Source of the DNA: Qipengyuania spongiae
Lineage (GTDB): Bacteria; Pseudomonadota; Alphaproteobacteria; Sphingomonadales; Sphingomonadaceae
DNA length: 64,000 nt
Assembly (NCBI RefSeq): GCF_026168555.1
Contig: NZ_CP092471.1
Coordinates: 2,490,501-2,554,500 of the forward strand
Reading direction: 5' to 3'
A program made the translations under genes and the position numbers. The notes beneath the pieces were generated by a model. It saw only the letters and a list, made by a program, of their open reading frames with translations, searched no databases and was not told the origin of the DNA. Positions 17,286 to 26,007 of the stretch are shown here, piece by piece. How positions within the stretch are numbered: position 1 is the first letter of the stretch; each line of letters opens with the position of its first letter.

Positions 17286-18293
17286 TTACAGGAACTTGGC
17301 CATCACGCCGGCGGTATCGATCATCCGGTTGGAGAAGCCCCACTCGTTGTCGTACCAGCTGACCACGCGGGCGAGCTTGCCTTCCATGACGCTGGTTTCC
17401 AGGCTGTCGATGGTCGAGCTTGCGGGCTGGTGGTTGAAGTCGCTCGAAACGAGCGGCTGGTCGGTGTAATCGAGCACACCCTTGAGCGCGCCTTCGGCCG
17501 CCGTCTTAAGCGCGGAGTTCAGTTCGTCGACGCTGGTGTCGCGCTGCGGCGTGAATACCAGATCGACCAGGCTGACATTGGCCGTCGGCACGCGGACCGA
17601 GCTGCCGTCGAGCTTGCCGTTCAGATCCGGCAGGACGAGGCCGACCGCCCGCGCCGCGCCAGTCGTGGTCGGGATCATGTTCTGCGCCCCGCCGCGGGCC
17701 CGGCGCATGTCCGAATGCATCTGGTCGAGCATACGCTGGTCGTTGGTGTAGCTGTGGATCGTGGTCATGAAACCGCGCTCGATCCCCACCGTCTCGTGCA
17801 GCACCTTGGCCATCGGCGCGAGGCAGTTGGTGGTGCAGCTGGCATTGGAGACGATCACGTCCTCGGCGGTCAGCGTCTCATGATTGACGCCATAGACGAT
17901 GGTCGCCGAGACGTTCTTCGCCGGAGCGGAGATCAGCACGCGCTTGGCGCCCGCTTTCAGATGCGGTTCGGCCTGCTCGTGGCTCTGGAAGAAGCCGGTG
18001 CATTCCAGAACGATGTCGATGCCCTGATCCTTGTGCGGCAGATTGCCCGGATCGCGCTCGGACGTGACCTGGATGGTCTTGCCGTTGACGGTGATCGTCT
18101 TGTCACCGGTCTCTACCGTGCCGGGGAAGCGGCCATGCGTGCTGTCGTACTGGAACAGCAGGGCGTTCGCCTTGGTATCGGCGAGATCATTGATGCTGAC
18201 CAGTTCGAGATCGTGATCGTCACGCTCGAGAATGGCGCGCGCCACAAGGCGCCCGATGCGCCCGAAACCGTTGATTGCAACCTTGGTCGCCAT
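17286..18293 (-). CDS. gap: Type I glyceraldehyde-3-phosphate dehydrogenase
   Basis: A 335-residue protein with the NAD-binding [14 protein letters not shown]-terminus and the catalytic motif [13 protein letters not shown]. The conserved [12 protein letters not shown] occurs near the C-terminus. It oxidatively phosphorylates glyceraldehyde-3-phosphate. It lies between tkt (15-base gap) and pgk (10-base gap) in the carbon metabolism operon. Confidence 0.97.
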   Translation of the reverse strand: MATKVAINGFGRIGRLVARAILERDDHDLELVSINDLADTKANALLFQYDSTHGRFPGTVETGDKTITVNGKTIQVTSERDPGNLPHKDQGIDIVLECTGFFQSHEQAEPHLKAGAKRVLISAPAKNVSATIVYGVNHETLTAEDVIVSNASCTTNCLAPMAKVLHETVGIERGFMTTIHSYTNDQRMLDQMHSDMRRARGGAQNMIPTTTGAARAVGLVLPDLNGKLDGSSVRVPTANVSLVDLVFTPQRDTSVDELNSALKTAAEGALKGVLDYTDQPLVSSDFNHQPASSTIDSLETSVMEGKLARVVSWYDNEWGFSNRMIDTAGVMAKFL

Positions 18294-18308
18294 GAAAAGA
18301 ACTCCTGC

Positions 18309-20300
18309 TTATGCGTTCAATTTGTTCATGATTTGCGGGACGATGGCGTCCGCGGTGAAGCCGAATTTTTCGAACAGGTCCCCTGCTGGGGCAGACGCGC
18401 CGAAGCGATCGATGCCGATGCGCAGACCATTGGTCATGGTGTAGCGATCCCAGCCGAAGGTCGTGCCCGCCTCGATGCTGACGCGCAGGATTTCGTCCGG
18501 TTGCACATCGGGGAGGAGGTCCGCCTTGTAGGCGTCGTCCTGCTCGTCGAAAAGCTGGGTGCAGACCATCGAGATGACATCCGCGCCGACGCCCTGTTTC
18601 TCCAGAGCCTCGGCACATTCCAACGCAAGATGCACTTCCGAGCCGGTCGCAATCAGGATTGCGCGGCGCTTGTTGCCAGCCTTTTTCAGGCGATATGCTC
18701 CGCGCGCGCTGAGATCTGTGTTCTCAGGCGCGATGCGGACCTGCGGCAGGTTTTGCCGTGTCAACGCGAGAACCGTCGGGCGATTCTTCTCGCGCAGCGC
18801 GATTTCCCAGCACTCGGCGGTCTCGACCGCGTCGGCCGGGCGCATCACGAGCAGGTTCGGAATCATCCGCAGCGACTGGACATGCTCGATCGGCTGATGG
18901 GTCGGCCCGTCCTCGCCCAGCCCGATGCTGTCATGCGTCATCACGAAGATCGCGCGGGTCTGCTGCAACGCGGCGAGGCGGATCGCCCCGCGGCAATAGT
19001 CGGTGAAGACGAGGAACGTGCCGCCATAGGGGATTACGCCCCCGTGCAGCGCCATGCCGTTCATCGCCGCCGCCATGCCGAATTCACGGATGCCGTAATA
19101 GATGTAGCGGCCCGAATAATCCTCGGCCGTCAGCGGGCCGATGCCGCCCGCCTTGGTGTTGTTCGATCCGGTGAGATCGGCACTGCCGCCGATCGTTTCG
19201 GGCAGTTTGGCGTTGATCTGCGCGAGCGCCATCTCGCTCGCCTTGCGGGTCGCGACCTTCTGCGGCTCTTTCATCAGCGACTGAATGTAACTGTCGAGAT
19301 CGAAGCCAGCCGGCAGATCGCCCGCCATGCGCCGTTCGAACTCGGCCCGCTCGCTCGAGGCGGACAGGCGCTCCGTCCATTCGGCTCGCACCTTCGCACC
19401 GCGTTCGCCGGTGGTGCGCCAGTTTGCGAGTATCTCGGCGGGAACTTCGAAAGGCTTCGCATCCCAGCCGAGCTGCTTGCGCGCTGCAGCGATTTCGTCC
19501 TCGCCGAGCGGCGCACCATGGGTGGCGCTGGTGCCCTGCTTGTTAGGCGCTCCTTTGCCGATAACGGTACGGCAGGCGATCAGCGAGGGCCGGTCGGAAG
19601 CCACCGCCTCGTCCAGCGCCTTGCGGATGGAAGCGAAATCGTGCCCGTCGCATTCGGTGACGTGCCAGCCGGTCGCCTTGTAGCGCGCCTTGATGTCCTC
19701 GCTGGTCGAAAGGTCGGTCGATCCGTCGATGGTGATGCGGTTGTCGTCCCACAGCACGGTCATCCGGTCGAGCTTGAGGTGGCCGGCAAGGCCGATCGCC
19801 TCGTGGTTGATGCCTTCCATCAGGCACCCGTCGCCGGCGATCACCCAGGTGCGGTGATCGACCAGATCGCTGCCGAACGCGGTGTTGAGATGCCGCTCCG
19901 CGATCGCCATGCCGACCGCCATCGCCAGCCCCTGCCCCAGCGGGCCGGTGGTGCATTCGACGCCGTCCAGAAGGAAGTTCTCCGGATGCCCGGCACAGGG
20001 GCCGCCGAGCTTGCGGAAGTTGCGGATGTCTTCCATCGTCGGGTGGTCGTATCCCGACAGGTGCAGCAGGCTGTAGATCAGCATCGAGCCGTGGCCGGCG
20101 GACAGCACGAAACGGTCCCGGTCGGCCCAGTCGGGCGCCTCGGGATCGTGCTTGAGATATTCGCTCCACAACACGGTGGCGACGTCGGCCATGCCCATGG
20201 GCATGCCGGGATGGCCCGAATTGGCAGCCTCCACCGCATCCATCGAGAGCGCGCGTATGGCATCGGCCATCGGCGCGAGGGCGGCGGTATCGAAAGTCAT
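18309..20300 (-). CDS. tkt: Transketolase
   Basis: The 663-residue product from the ATG at 20300 has the thiamine diphosphate elements GHPGMPMG, the GDGCLMEGINHEA cofactor loop and the pyrimidine-domain FVMTHDSIGLGEDGPTHQP. It moves two-carbon units between ketose and aldose phosphates in the pentose phosphate pathway. The frame is open upstream to 20438, but homology begins at MTFDTAALAP. It is the first gene of the tkt-gap-pgk-fda run and is divergent from the zapA pair. Confidence 0.95.
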   Translation of the reverse strand: MTFDTAALAPMADAIRALSMDAVEAANSGHPGMPMGMADVATVLWSEYLKHDPEAPDWADRDRFVLSAGHGSMLIYSLLHLSGYDHPTMEDIRNFRKLGGPCAGHPENFLLDGVECTTGPLGQGLAMAVGMAIAERHLNTAFGSDLVDHRTWVIAGDGCLMEGINHEAIGLAGHLKLDRMTVLWDDNRITIDGSTDLSTSEDIKARYKATGWHVTECDGHDFASIRKALDEAVASDRPSLIACRTVIGKGAPNKQGTSATHGAPLGEDEIAAARKQLGWDAKPFEVPAEILANWRTTGERGAKVRAEWTERLSASSERAEFERRMAGDLPAGFDLDSYIQSLMKEPQKVATRKASEMALAQINAKLPETIGGSADLTGSNNTKAGGIGPLTAEDYSGRYIYYGIREFGMAAAMNGMALHGGVIPYGGTFLVFTDYCRGAIRLAALQQTRAIFVMTHDSIGLGEDGPTHQPIEHVQSLRMIPNLLVMRPADAVETAECWEIALREKNRPTVLALTRQNLPQVRIAPENTDLSARGAYRLKKAGNKRRAILIATGSEVHLALECAEALEKQGVGADVISMVCTQLFDEQDDAYKADLLPDVQPDEILRVSIEAGTTFGWDRYTMTNGLRIGIDRFGASAPAGDLFEKFGFTADAIVPQIMNKLNA

Positions 20301-20464
20301 TGGAAAGTCGGCTCCTGTCGCGTGCGATTCGGCGCGCGCGAAGCCTTGGCCAAGGCGCTTCGCAGGGTCAAGCTGACCCGTGGAAAGACAATGCCTGATC
20401 CCGATTGTGAACAGACGAGGCCAAGCCTTTGCGTTCAAGCGAAGTTCGCGGTAAAAAGGTACCG

Positions 20465-20662
20465 ATGAACGCGGATCGTATATCCAGTGCTTTCAAGCGG
20501 ATTGAGGACGCTCTGGTCCGCATCGAACGCGCGGGTGCGGAATCCCTACGTGTCCAGTCGGTTGGCGATCCCGACCTCGCAGAACAGCACGAGGCCCTGC
20601 GCGCCACGGTTCGGGCGAACATCGCCGAACTCGATACGCTGATCGGTCGGCTCGAAGGTTGA
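20465..20662 (+). CDS. Small coiled-coil protein upstream of zapA
   Basis: A 65-residue, highly charged, helix-only protein with heptad-like spacing of leucine/isoleucine/alanine (RIEDALVRIERA, ANIAELDTLIGRLEG). It overlaps the start of zapA by 4 bases (TTGA), so the two are translationally coupled. This small protein before zapA is common in Sphingomonadales and may act with ZapA at the division ring, but that is inference. ATG at 20465 preferred; the frame opens at 20429. Confidence 0.75.
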   Translation: MNADRISSAFKRIEDALVRIERAGAESLRVQSVGDPDLAEQHEALRATVRANIAELDTLIGRLEG

Positions 20663-21000
20663 GCGACGTAACTCTGAAGGTTGCCGGGCGGAACTACACC
20701 GTCGCCTGTGCCGACGGCGACGAAGATCGCGTGCGCCTGCTCGCGGGTATGATCGCCGAGCGGCTCGAACGGATCGGGGCTACGCTCAACACGCCTATGG
20801 AGGCCCACAATCTCCTCATCGCGAGCCTCATCCTTGCCGACGAACTCGACGAGGCGAACAATGCGGTGGCCCGTTCGGTGACCGCTCCGGCCCCGCCCCC
20901 GGTCGATACCGGACCGGACCTCACGATCGATCTGGAAGAACTCGCTCAACGGTTGGAAAATGCCGCCGACGCGCTTGAGAGCGAGGCGCAGACCTCCTAG
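20659..21000 (+). CDS. zapA: Cell division protein ZapA
   Basis: A 113-residue protein with the ZapA N-terminal domain (VTLKVAGRNYTVACADGDEDRVRLLAGMI) followed by a long helix (EAHNLLIASLILADEL). ZapA stabilises FtsZ protofilaments at midcell. The start is a TTG at 20659 that overlaps the stop of the preceding gene. The downstream neighbours are 6S RNA and the 5-formyl-THF cyclo-ligase gene, the arrangement conserved from E. coli to alphaproteobacteria. Confidence 0.92.
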   Translation: MSDVTLKVAGRNYTVACADGDEDRVRLLAGMIAERLERIGATLNTPMEAHNLLIASLILADELDEANNAVARSVTAPAPPPVDTGPDLTIDLEELAQRLENAADALESEAQTS

Positions 21001-21003
21001 ATA

Positions 21004-21166
21004 GGCATTGGCGGGACTGCCCGGCACGAGCCGTTGAACATCCCTGAGGCTATAAGCAATCCTAGGGAGCTGTCCCTGCCCTGGTCCACCAGTTCGGCTG
21101 TGGGACCGGGGTACACGGCGCCCACCTGACGTTTAGGCGTCAGAGGATTTCCCTGGCACCGACCCA
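21004..21166 (+). ncRNA. ssrS: 6S RNA
   Basis: This 160-base segment lies between zapA and the 5-formyl-THF cyclo-ligase gene, where ssrS is found across proteobacteria. It contains the alphaproteobacterial 6S-like 3' segment GGCGCCCACCTGACG...GCGTCAGAGGA and a central region with CCCTGAGGC and AGGGAGCTGTCCCT that can pair around a large bubble. 6S RNA mimics an open promoter and sequesters sigma-70 RNA polymerase in stationary phase. Ends are estimated to within about 10 bases. Confidence 0.85.
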
Positions 21167-21255
21167 TGGTGGTTCCGCCACTCCTCGCGGGGGAAAGTCG
21201 AAAGACACCGGCGAGGTGTCCCGCTTTCCTGAAGCATCAAGGAAAGCCGACCGAT

Positions 21256-21828
21256 TTGACCAAGGACGAACTTCGCACCCAACTGCGCGCCGCGCGCCGC
21301 AAGCATGTCTCGGCGCTGCCCGAGGCGATGCGCGCGCTGGTCTTCCATCGCCCGCCGGTGCCGCTCCTCGACCTCGTGCCAAAAAAGGCGGCCGTGGGCC
21401 TCTACAGCGCCGGGCCGCACGAGGCGCCCACGCAGTCCTATGCCCGGTTCTTCGCGGAGAACGGGCACGCGATTGCCCTGCCCCGCTTTTCCGGACGTTC
21501 CGCTGCGATGGAGTTCGCCCGCCACACCGATCCTTTCGACCAGAGCGATTGCGCGGTCGGGCCGTTCGGAATGCTGCAACCCGGAGAGGATGCGGAGGCG
21601 ATCGTGCCGGACGTGCTGTTCGTCCCTATGCTCGGCTTTACGGAGGCGGGCGCGCGGATCGGCCAGGGCGGCGGGCATTACGATCGCTGGCTGGCCGAGC
21701 ATCCCGAAACGCGGACGATCGGCCTCGCTTGGGATGTCCAGAAGGTGGACGCCCTTCCGCTCGAGCCGCACGATATCCCGCTGGACTGCGTGGTGACGCC
21801 CACCCGCCTCTACGGACCCTTCGCATGA
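21256..21828 (+). CDS. 5-formyltetrahydrofolate cyclo-ligase
   Basis: A 190-residue protein with the family's phosphate/ATP loop GQGGGHYDRWL and the N-terminal KDELRTQLRAARRKH helix. It converts 5-formyl-THF to 5,10-methenyl-THF with ATP. I chose a TTG start at 21256, supported by AAGGAAA upstream and by where homology begins. An earlier ATG at 21166 would run back to the end of the 6S RNA. The stop overlaps the next gene by 4 bases (ATGA). E. coli names for this gene are fau and ygfA. Confidence 0.9.
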   Translation: MTKDELRTQLRAARRKHVSALPEAMRALVFHRPPVPLLDLVPKKAAVGLYSAGPHEAPTQSYARFFAENGHAIALPRFSGRSAAMEFARHTDPFDQSDCAVGPFGMLQPGEDAEAIVPDVLFVPMLGFTEAGARIGQGGGHYDRWLAEHPETRTIGLAWDVQKVDALPLEPHDIPLDCVVTPTRLYGPFA

Positions 21829-22055
21829 GAGAAGAACCCACGCTGCGCATTCCGCTGGGCATTCTGGCCCTGCTGGCTGCCCTGATCATCTACGGCGCGA
21901 TCGTCGCGACATTCGTGCCGCCGCTGATCGACGGCTTGCCCACCCTGCTTCAGACTGTCGTCTATCTTGTTCTGGGTATCGTCTGGCTGCTACCGCTGCG
22001 GCGGTTCCTGATCTGGATGGAAACCGGCCGGTGGAGCGCGCCACCCGAACAGTGA
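21825..22055 (+). CDS. DUF2842 membrane protein
   Basis: A 76-residue protein with two transmembrane helices (about residues 8-30 and 42-60) and the conserved ending LPLRRFLIWMETGRW. This matches the DUF2842 family of small alphaproteobacterial membrane proteins, whose function is unknown. It overlaps the cyclo-ligase stop by 4 bases and so is translationally coupled to it. Confidence 0.85.
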   Translation: MREEPTLRIPLGILALLAALIIYGAIVATFVPPLIDGLPTLLQTVVYLVLGIVWLLPLRRFLIWMETGRWSAPPEQ

Positions 22056-22113
22056 GGGGTCGAACACTAAGCGGCGCGGGGAACGCGGAGCGCGCCGCTG
22101 CCGTTGATCGGCG

Positions 22114-22899
22114 ATGCCCGAGTTACCCGAGAACGAAGCCCAGCGCCTGACTCTGGAACGCGAATGCCTGAATCGCACGATCCAGTCAGTCGAGCCGGGC
22201 GACGATGTCACCCATATCGAGCTGCCCGGCGACAACGAACGCGCCCGGCTGGTCGGCCACCAGTTCACCGAGACGCGGCGCCACGGGAAGAACGTGTTCG
22301 CGGGGTCGAAGACCGGCCCGTGGATGACCGTACATCTGGGGATGAGCGGCTGGCTGATCCCGTTCGATGCGCCCGACGATCCGCCGGATCATACCAAGCT
22401 GCTGATCACCTTCGAAGGCGACCGGCTGCTCGCCTTCCGCTGTCCTCGCAAGCTCGGCCATGTCCGGGTGATAGACGATCCGGACGAGTACATCGCTGCC
22501 GAGAAACTTGGACCTGATGCTCTGACGATCGGATCGGAGAAATTCGCCGAAACCTTCGGCGAGACCCGAAGCGCCATCAAGTCCGCCCTGATGAAACAGG
22601 ACAAGATGGCCGGGATCGGCAATCTCTGGTCGGACGAATTGCTGTTTCAGGTTGGCCTGCATCCCGAAGAGCGGGCCGACGAACTGTCACAGGATTGCCT
22701 GTACGAGCTTCACGATACGATGCGCCGCATCCTGAAGAAGGGCGTCGCGGTCGAAGCGGATTACAGCAGGCTTCCCGATGACTGGCTGATTCCCAATCGC
22801 AAGAAGAGCGACGAATGTCCGCGCTGCGGCGGCACGATCATCAGCGCGAAAGTGGGCGGGCGAACCGCCTATTTCTGCGACAAGCATCAAACTAAATGA
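22114..22899 (+). CDS. Fpg/Nei family DNA glycosylase
   Basis: The 261-residue protein begins MPELPENE, the Fpg N-terminus with catalytic Pro2 and Glu3. It has the helix-two-turn-helix region LMKQDKMAGIGNLWSDELL and a C-terminal zinc finger CPRCGG...YFCDKHQ. These enzymes excise oxidised bases and cleave abasic sites. Two features differ from canonical MutM: PELPEN instead of PELPEVET, and a fourth zinc ligand that appears to be histidine instead of cysteine. It is probably a paralogue rather than the main MutM; its lesion preference is unknown. Confidence 0.88.
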   Translation: MPELPENEAQRLTLERECLNRTIQSVEPGDDVTHIELPGDNERARLVGHQFTETRRHGKNVFAGSKTGPWMTVHLGMSGWLIPFDAPDDPPDHTKLLITFEGDRLLAFRCPRKLGHVRVIDDPDEYIAAEKLGPDALTIGSEKFAETFGETRSAIKSALMKQDKMAGIGNLWSDELLFQVGLHPEERADELSQDCLYELHDTMRRILKKGVAVEADYSRLPDDWLIPNRKKSDECPRCGGTIISAKVGGRTAYFCDKHQTK

Positions 22900-22910
22900 A
22901 AAGTCCCAAG

Positions 22911-22987
22911 TGGCGCGAGTGACGGGACTTGAACCCGCGACCCTCGGCGTGACAGGCCGATACTCTAACCAACTGAGCTACACCCGC
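22911..22987 (-). tRNA. tRNA-Asp (GTC anticodon)
   Basis: On the minus strand a 77-nt cloverleaf: acceptor GCGGGTG pairs with CACTCGC (one G-U), followed by discriminator G and an encoded CCA. The anticodon stem TCGGC/GCCGA encloses CTGTCAC, giving GTC. The T-arm is GCGGGTTCAAGTCCCGT. Confidence 0.95.
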
Positions 22988-23167
22988 GCATTAAAGCGGC
23001 TCTAGCGCCCCTTGGGAGAGGCGCCACTAGGCCAGCCTCGCCGGGGTGTCAATGCGGTTTGCCGGACAAAATCGGAAGAGTTTTCCCCAGCCTTTTCGTT
23101 AAGCGGAAATTTACCATCGCGAGCCAGTATTGCCGCCAGTCCAAGGGGTTTGGGGGAAGGCAATCCG

Positions 23168-23587
23168 ATGCGTATTTCATGGCTTATGGCGGGCCTGGCG
23201 GCCGCCGCTTCCTGCGTAGCGGTGGCTCAGGACGTGCTGCCGATCACGCGTTCGCTTTTCCTGGAGCGGGCGGAGGCGGACGGGGTGTCGCTGGAACCGG
23301 CGGACGTGCTGCGCCGGGGCGACCGCGTAGTGCTGGTGATGGATTGGGACGGCCGCACCGGCCAGCCCTTCATGCTGACCAGTCGCGTTCCGAACACGCT
23401 AGCCTATCAGCGCAGCGGCGACCGCGCGGTCGAGGTTTCGGTCGATGGCGGTCGCAACTGGGGCCGCATCGGATCGCTACGCCGCGGCGAACGTCTGGCG
23501 GCACCCGAGGAAGTCACCAATCTGCGCTGGCGCATCGCCGCCGCCGACGGCGCGACAATGCGCAGCTACAGCGCCATCGTGCGCTGA
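23168..23587 (+). CDS. Secreted hypothetical protein
   Basis: A 139-residue protein with a Sec signal peptide (cleavage near residue 22, VAVAQ). The mature domain appears all-beta, with alternating hydrophobic strands and few charged helices (RRGDRVVLVMDWDG, VEVSVDGGRNWGRIG). The ATG at 23168 has GGGGGAAGG upstream. It lies between tRNA-Asp and the convergent E2 gene. I recognise no family. Confidence 0.7.
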   Translation: MRISWLMAGLAAAASCVAVAQDVLPITRSLFLERAEADGVSLEPADVLRRGDRVVLVMDWDGRTGQPFMLTSRVPNTLAYQRSGDRAVEVSVDGGRNWGRIGSLRRGERLAAPEEVTNLRWRIAAADGATMRSYSAIVR

Positions 23588-23630
23588 GCGCTCACAAGTT
23601 GACGCGGCGCAGTTGGGCGTCGCCGCGCTC

Positions 23631-24938
23631 TCAGTTCGAGACGATCAGCACCGGCGTTTCGAGCAACTTCTTGAGCGCCTGAACGAAGCTCGCCGCATCC
23701 CATCCATCGACCACGCGGTGATCGCAGCTGATCGAGATGTTCATCAGCTTGCGCTTCTCGATGCGCTCGCCGCCATTGCCGTCAGATACGAACATAGGAC
23801 GCTCGACGATCTTGTTCGGGCCGATGATCGCGACTTCGGGACGGTTGATGACCGGTGTCGTCGCGATTCCGCCAAGCGGGCCCAGTGAGGTGACGGTCAG
23901 AGTGCCGCCCGAAAGCTCTTCGCTCTTGGCCTTGCCCGTGCGCGCCGCCTCGGCGAGCCGGGTGATCTCGTTGGCGAGTTGCCAGACGTTCTTCCCCTGC
24001 GCGTCGCGAATGACCGGCACCATCAGACCTGCATCGGTCTGCGCGGCCATGCCCATGTGGACCGAACCGTGACGGGTGACGACGCCCGCCTCGTCGTCGT
24101 AGCGGGCATTGATCATCGGGAAATCGGGCAGCGTCTTACAGATCGCGGTGATTAGCAGGGGGAGGATGGTCAGCTTCGGCTTTTCGCCGCGATTGTCGTT
24201 GAGTTGCGCCCGCATTGCCTCGAGATCGGTCACATCGACCTCCTCGACATAAGAGAAATGGGGGATGTTGCGCTTGGACGCGGCCATGTTCTCCGCGATC
24301 CGGCGGCGCATGCCGATGACCTTCTTCTCCTCGTCGGCCCGCGCCGGGGCGGCCGAGCCGTAGTCGGCATTGTAGGACAGGAACTGGTCGAGATCGCCGT
24401 GGCGCACGCGCCCGTCTTCGGTGGATTTCACCTGGCCGAGATCGACGCCGAGCTCCTTAGCGCGCTTGCGCACGGCGGGGCTCGCCAGCACCTTGGCGGC
24501 CGGCGCAGGTTCGGGCGCAGGGGTCGGGGTTGGCGCGGGCGGCGGCGAGGGATCGGCGGCCATCGCGTCGTCGGCATCGGACGCGTCGGGGTTCTCGACT
24601 TCGATCCGCTCCTCCACCTCGGCAGATTTCGGCGCGGGCGCGGCTTGGGTTTCGTGCCCTTCATCCCCGGAATGATCGGCCTCTTCGGCAACCTCGCCCT
24701 CGACCTCGATCACCAGCAGCATCGCGCCGACCGAAGTGATGTCGCCGACCTCGCCCGCCAGTTCGACGACCTTGCCGTCGACCGGGCTTTCGATGTCGAT
24801 TGTGGCCTTGTCCGTCATCACGTCGACGAGGTGCTGATCCTCCTTGACGATGTCGCCGACCTTGACGTGCCATTCGACGATCTCGGCTTCGGCAACGCCT
24901 TCACCGACATCGGGCATGTTGAATGTGAATTTCGCCAT
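23631..24938 (-). CDS. bkdB: Branched-chain 2-oxoacid dehydrogenase E2 (dihydrolipoamide acyltransferase)
   Basis: A 435-residue E2. One N-terminal lipoyl domain (MPDVGEGVAEAEIVEWHVKVGD, lipoyl-lysine in DVMTDKATIDI), a Pro/Ala-rich linker, an E1/E3-binding domain (SPAVRKRAKELGVDLGQV) and an inner-core acyltransferase domain ending with HRVVDG. It moves the acyl group from E1 onto CoA. It is encoded directly after the two E1 subunits, giving the order E1 alpha, E1 beta, E2 on the minus strand. Lipoamide dehydrogenase (E3) is not in the window. Confidence 0.93.
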   Translation of the reverse strand: MAKFTFNMPDVGEGVAEAEIVEWHVKVGDIVKEDQHLVDVMTDKATIDIESPVDGKVVELAGEVGDITSVGAMLLVIEVEGEVAEEADHSGDEGHETQAAPAPKSAEVEERIEVENPDASDADDAMAADPSPPPAPTPTPAPEPAPAAKVLASPAVRKRAKELGVDLGQVKSTEDGRVRHGDLDQFLSYNADYGSAAPARADEEKKVIGMRRRIAENMAASKRNIPHFSYVEEVDVTDLEAMRAQLNDNRGEKPKLTILPLLITAICKTLPDFPMINARYDDEAGVVTRHGSVHMGMAAQTDAGLMVPVIRDAQGKNVWQLANEITRLAEAARTGKAKSEELSGGTLTVTSLGPLGGIATTPVINRPEVAIIGPNKIVERPMFVSDGNGGERIEKRKLMNISISCDHRVVDGWDAASFVQALKKLLETPVLIVSN

Positions 24939-24945
24939 GGTCGAT

Positions 24946-26007
24946 CTACTCGCTCAGAATTTTGTCGATGGCCTCGCCGATGCGGATCGGGCCGGGGAAA
25001 TAAGCCCATTCGAGGCTGTGGGGATAAGGCGTGTCGAAGCCGGTCGCACGTTCGACCGGCGCCTCGAGATGATAGAAGCAGCGCTCGGTCACGAGGGCGG
25101 ACAGCTCCGCGCCGAAGCCGGAGGTGCGAGTCGCCTCGTGGACGATCAGGCAGCGGCCGGTCTTCTTGACGCTTTCCTCGATCGCCTCGATGTCGAGGGG
25201 AACGAGCGTGCGCAGATCGAGAATGTCGGCCTCCACACCCTTCTTCGCGCAGACCGCCTCGACCACGTGTACCATAGTGCCATATGCAAGAATGGTCAGC
25301 TCCTCGCCCTCTGTCACATGACGCGCCTTGCCGAGCGGGATCTTGTAATAACCTTCTGGCACCACGCTCTGCGGATGCTTCTTCCACGGTTCGACCGGCT
25401 TGTCGTAATAGCCGGAGAACGGACCATTGTAGATGCGCTTGGGCTCGAAGAAGATCACGGGATCGTTGTCCTCGATCGCGCTGATCAGCAGGCCCTTCGC
25501 ATCGTAGGGCGTGGAGGGGATGACCGTCTTCAGACCGGAGACGTGGGTGAACATCGCCTCGGGGCTCTGGCTGTGAGTCTGGCCGCCGAAAATGCCGCCC
25601 CCGAAGGGCGAGCGCACGGTGATCGGCGCGATGTATTCCGCCGCCGAGCGATAGCGCAAACGCGCAGCTTCGGAGATAAGCTGGTCGATCCCAGGATAGA
25701 TGTAGTCCGCGAACTGGATTTCCGGGACCGGCCTCAACCCATAGGCGCCCATCCCCACCGCCACCGCGATGATCCCGCATTCGGAGATCGGTGTGTCGAA
25801 AACGCGGGTCTTGCCGTGCTTTTCCTGCAGGCCCGCGGTGCAGCGGAAGACGCCGCCGAAATAGCCGACATCCTCGCCCATCACGATCACGTCCGGATCA
25901 CGCTGCATCGCGGTGTCGAGCGCGTCGTTGATCGCCTCGATCATGTTGAGCCGGCGTTCACCGTCCTGCGACGCGTCCTGCTTCTTTCTGGTCTTGGTGT
26001 CGCTCAT
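24946..26007 (-). CDS. bkdA2: Branched-chain 2-oxoacid dehydrogenase E1 beta subunit
   Basis: A 353-residue protein from the ATG at 26007, which overlaps the E1 alpha stop by 4 bases (ATGA). Family motifs include VIVMGEDVGYFGGVFR, FDTPISECGI, RSPFGGGIFGGQTHSQSPEA and a C-terminal transketolase fold (VVEAVCAKKGVEADILDLRTLVPLD). With E1 alpha it binds thiamine diphosphate and decarboxylates the 2-oxoacids derived from valine, leucine and isoleucine. Only 7 bases separate it from the E2 gene. Reading upstream of 26007 is open but lies inside E1 alpha. Confidence 0.93.
   Translation of the reverse strand: MSDTKTRKKQDASQDGERRLNMIEAINDALDTAMQRDPDVIVMGEDVGYFGGVFRCTAGLQEKHGKTRVFDTPISECGIIAVAVGMGAYGLRPVPEIQFADYIYPGIDQLISEAARLRYRSAAEYIAPITVRSPFGGGIFGGQTHSQSPEAMFTHVSGLKTVIPSTPYDAKGLLISAIEDNDPVIFFEPKRIYNGPFSGYYDKPVEPWKKHPQSVVPEGYYKIPLGKARHVTEGEELTILAYGTMVHVVEAVCAKKGVEADILDLRTLVPLDIEAIEESVKKTGRCLIVHEATRTSGFGAELSALVTERCFYHLEAPVERATGFDTPYPHSLEWAYFPGPIRIGEAIDKILSE

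Noticed and set aside
16848..20468. A 1206-codon plus-strand frame across the carbon metabolism operon
   Set aside because: It lies antisense to tkt, gap and pgk, whose identity is certain; it has no domain and is a shadow of GC-biased codon use.
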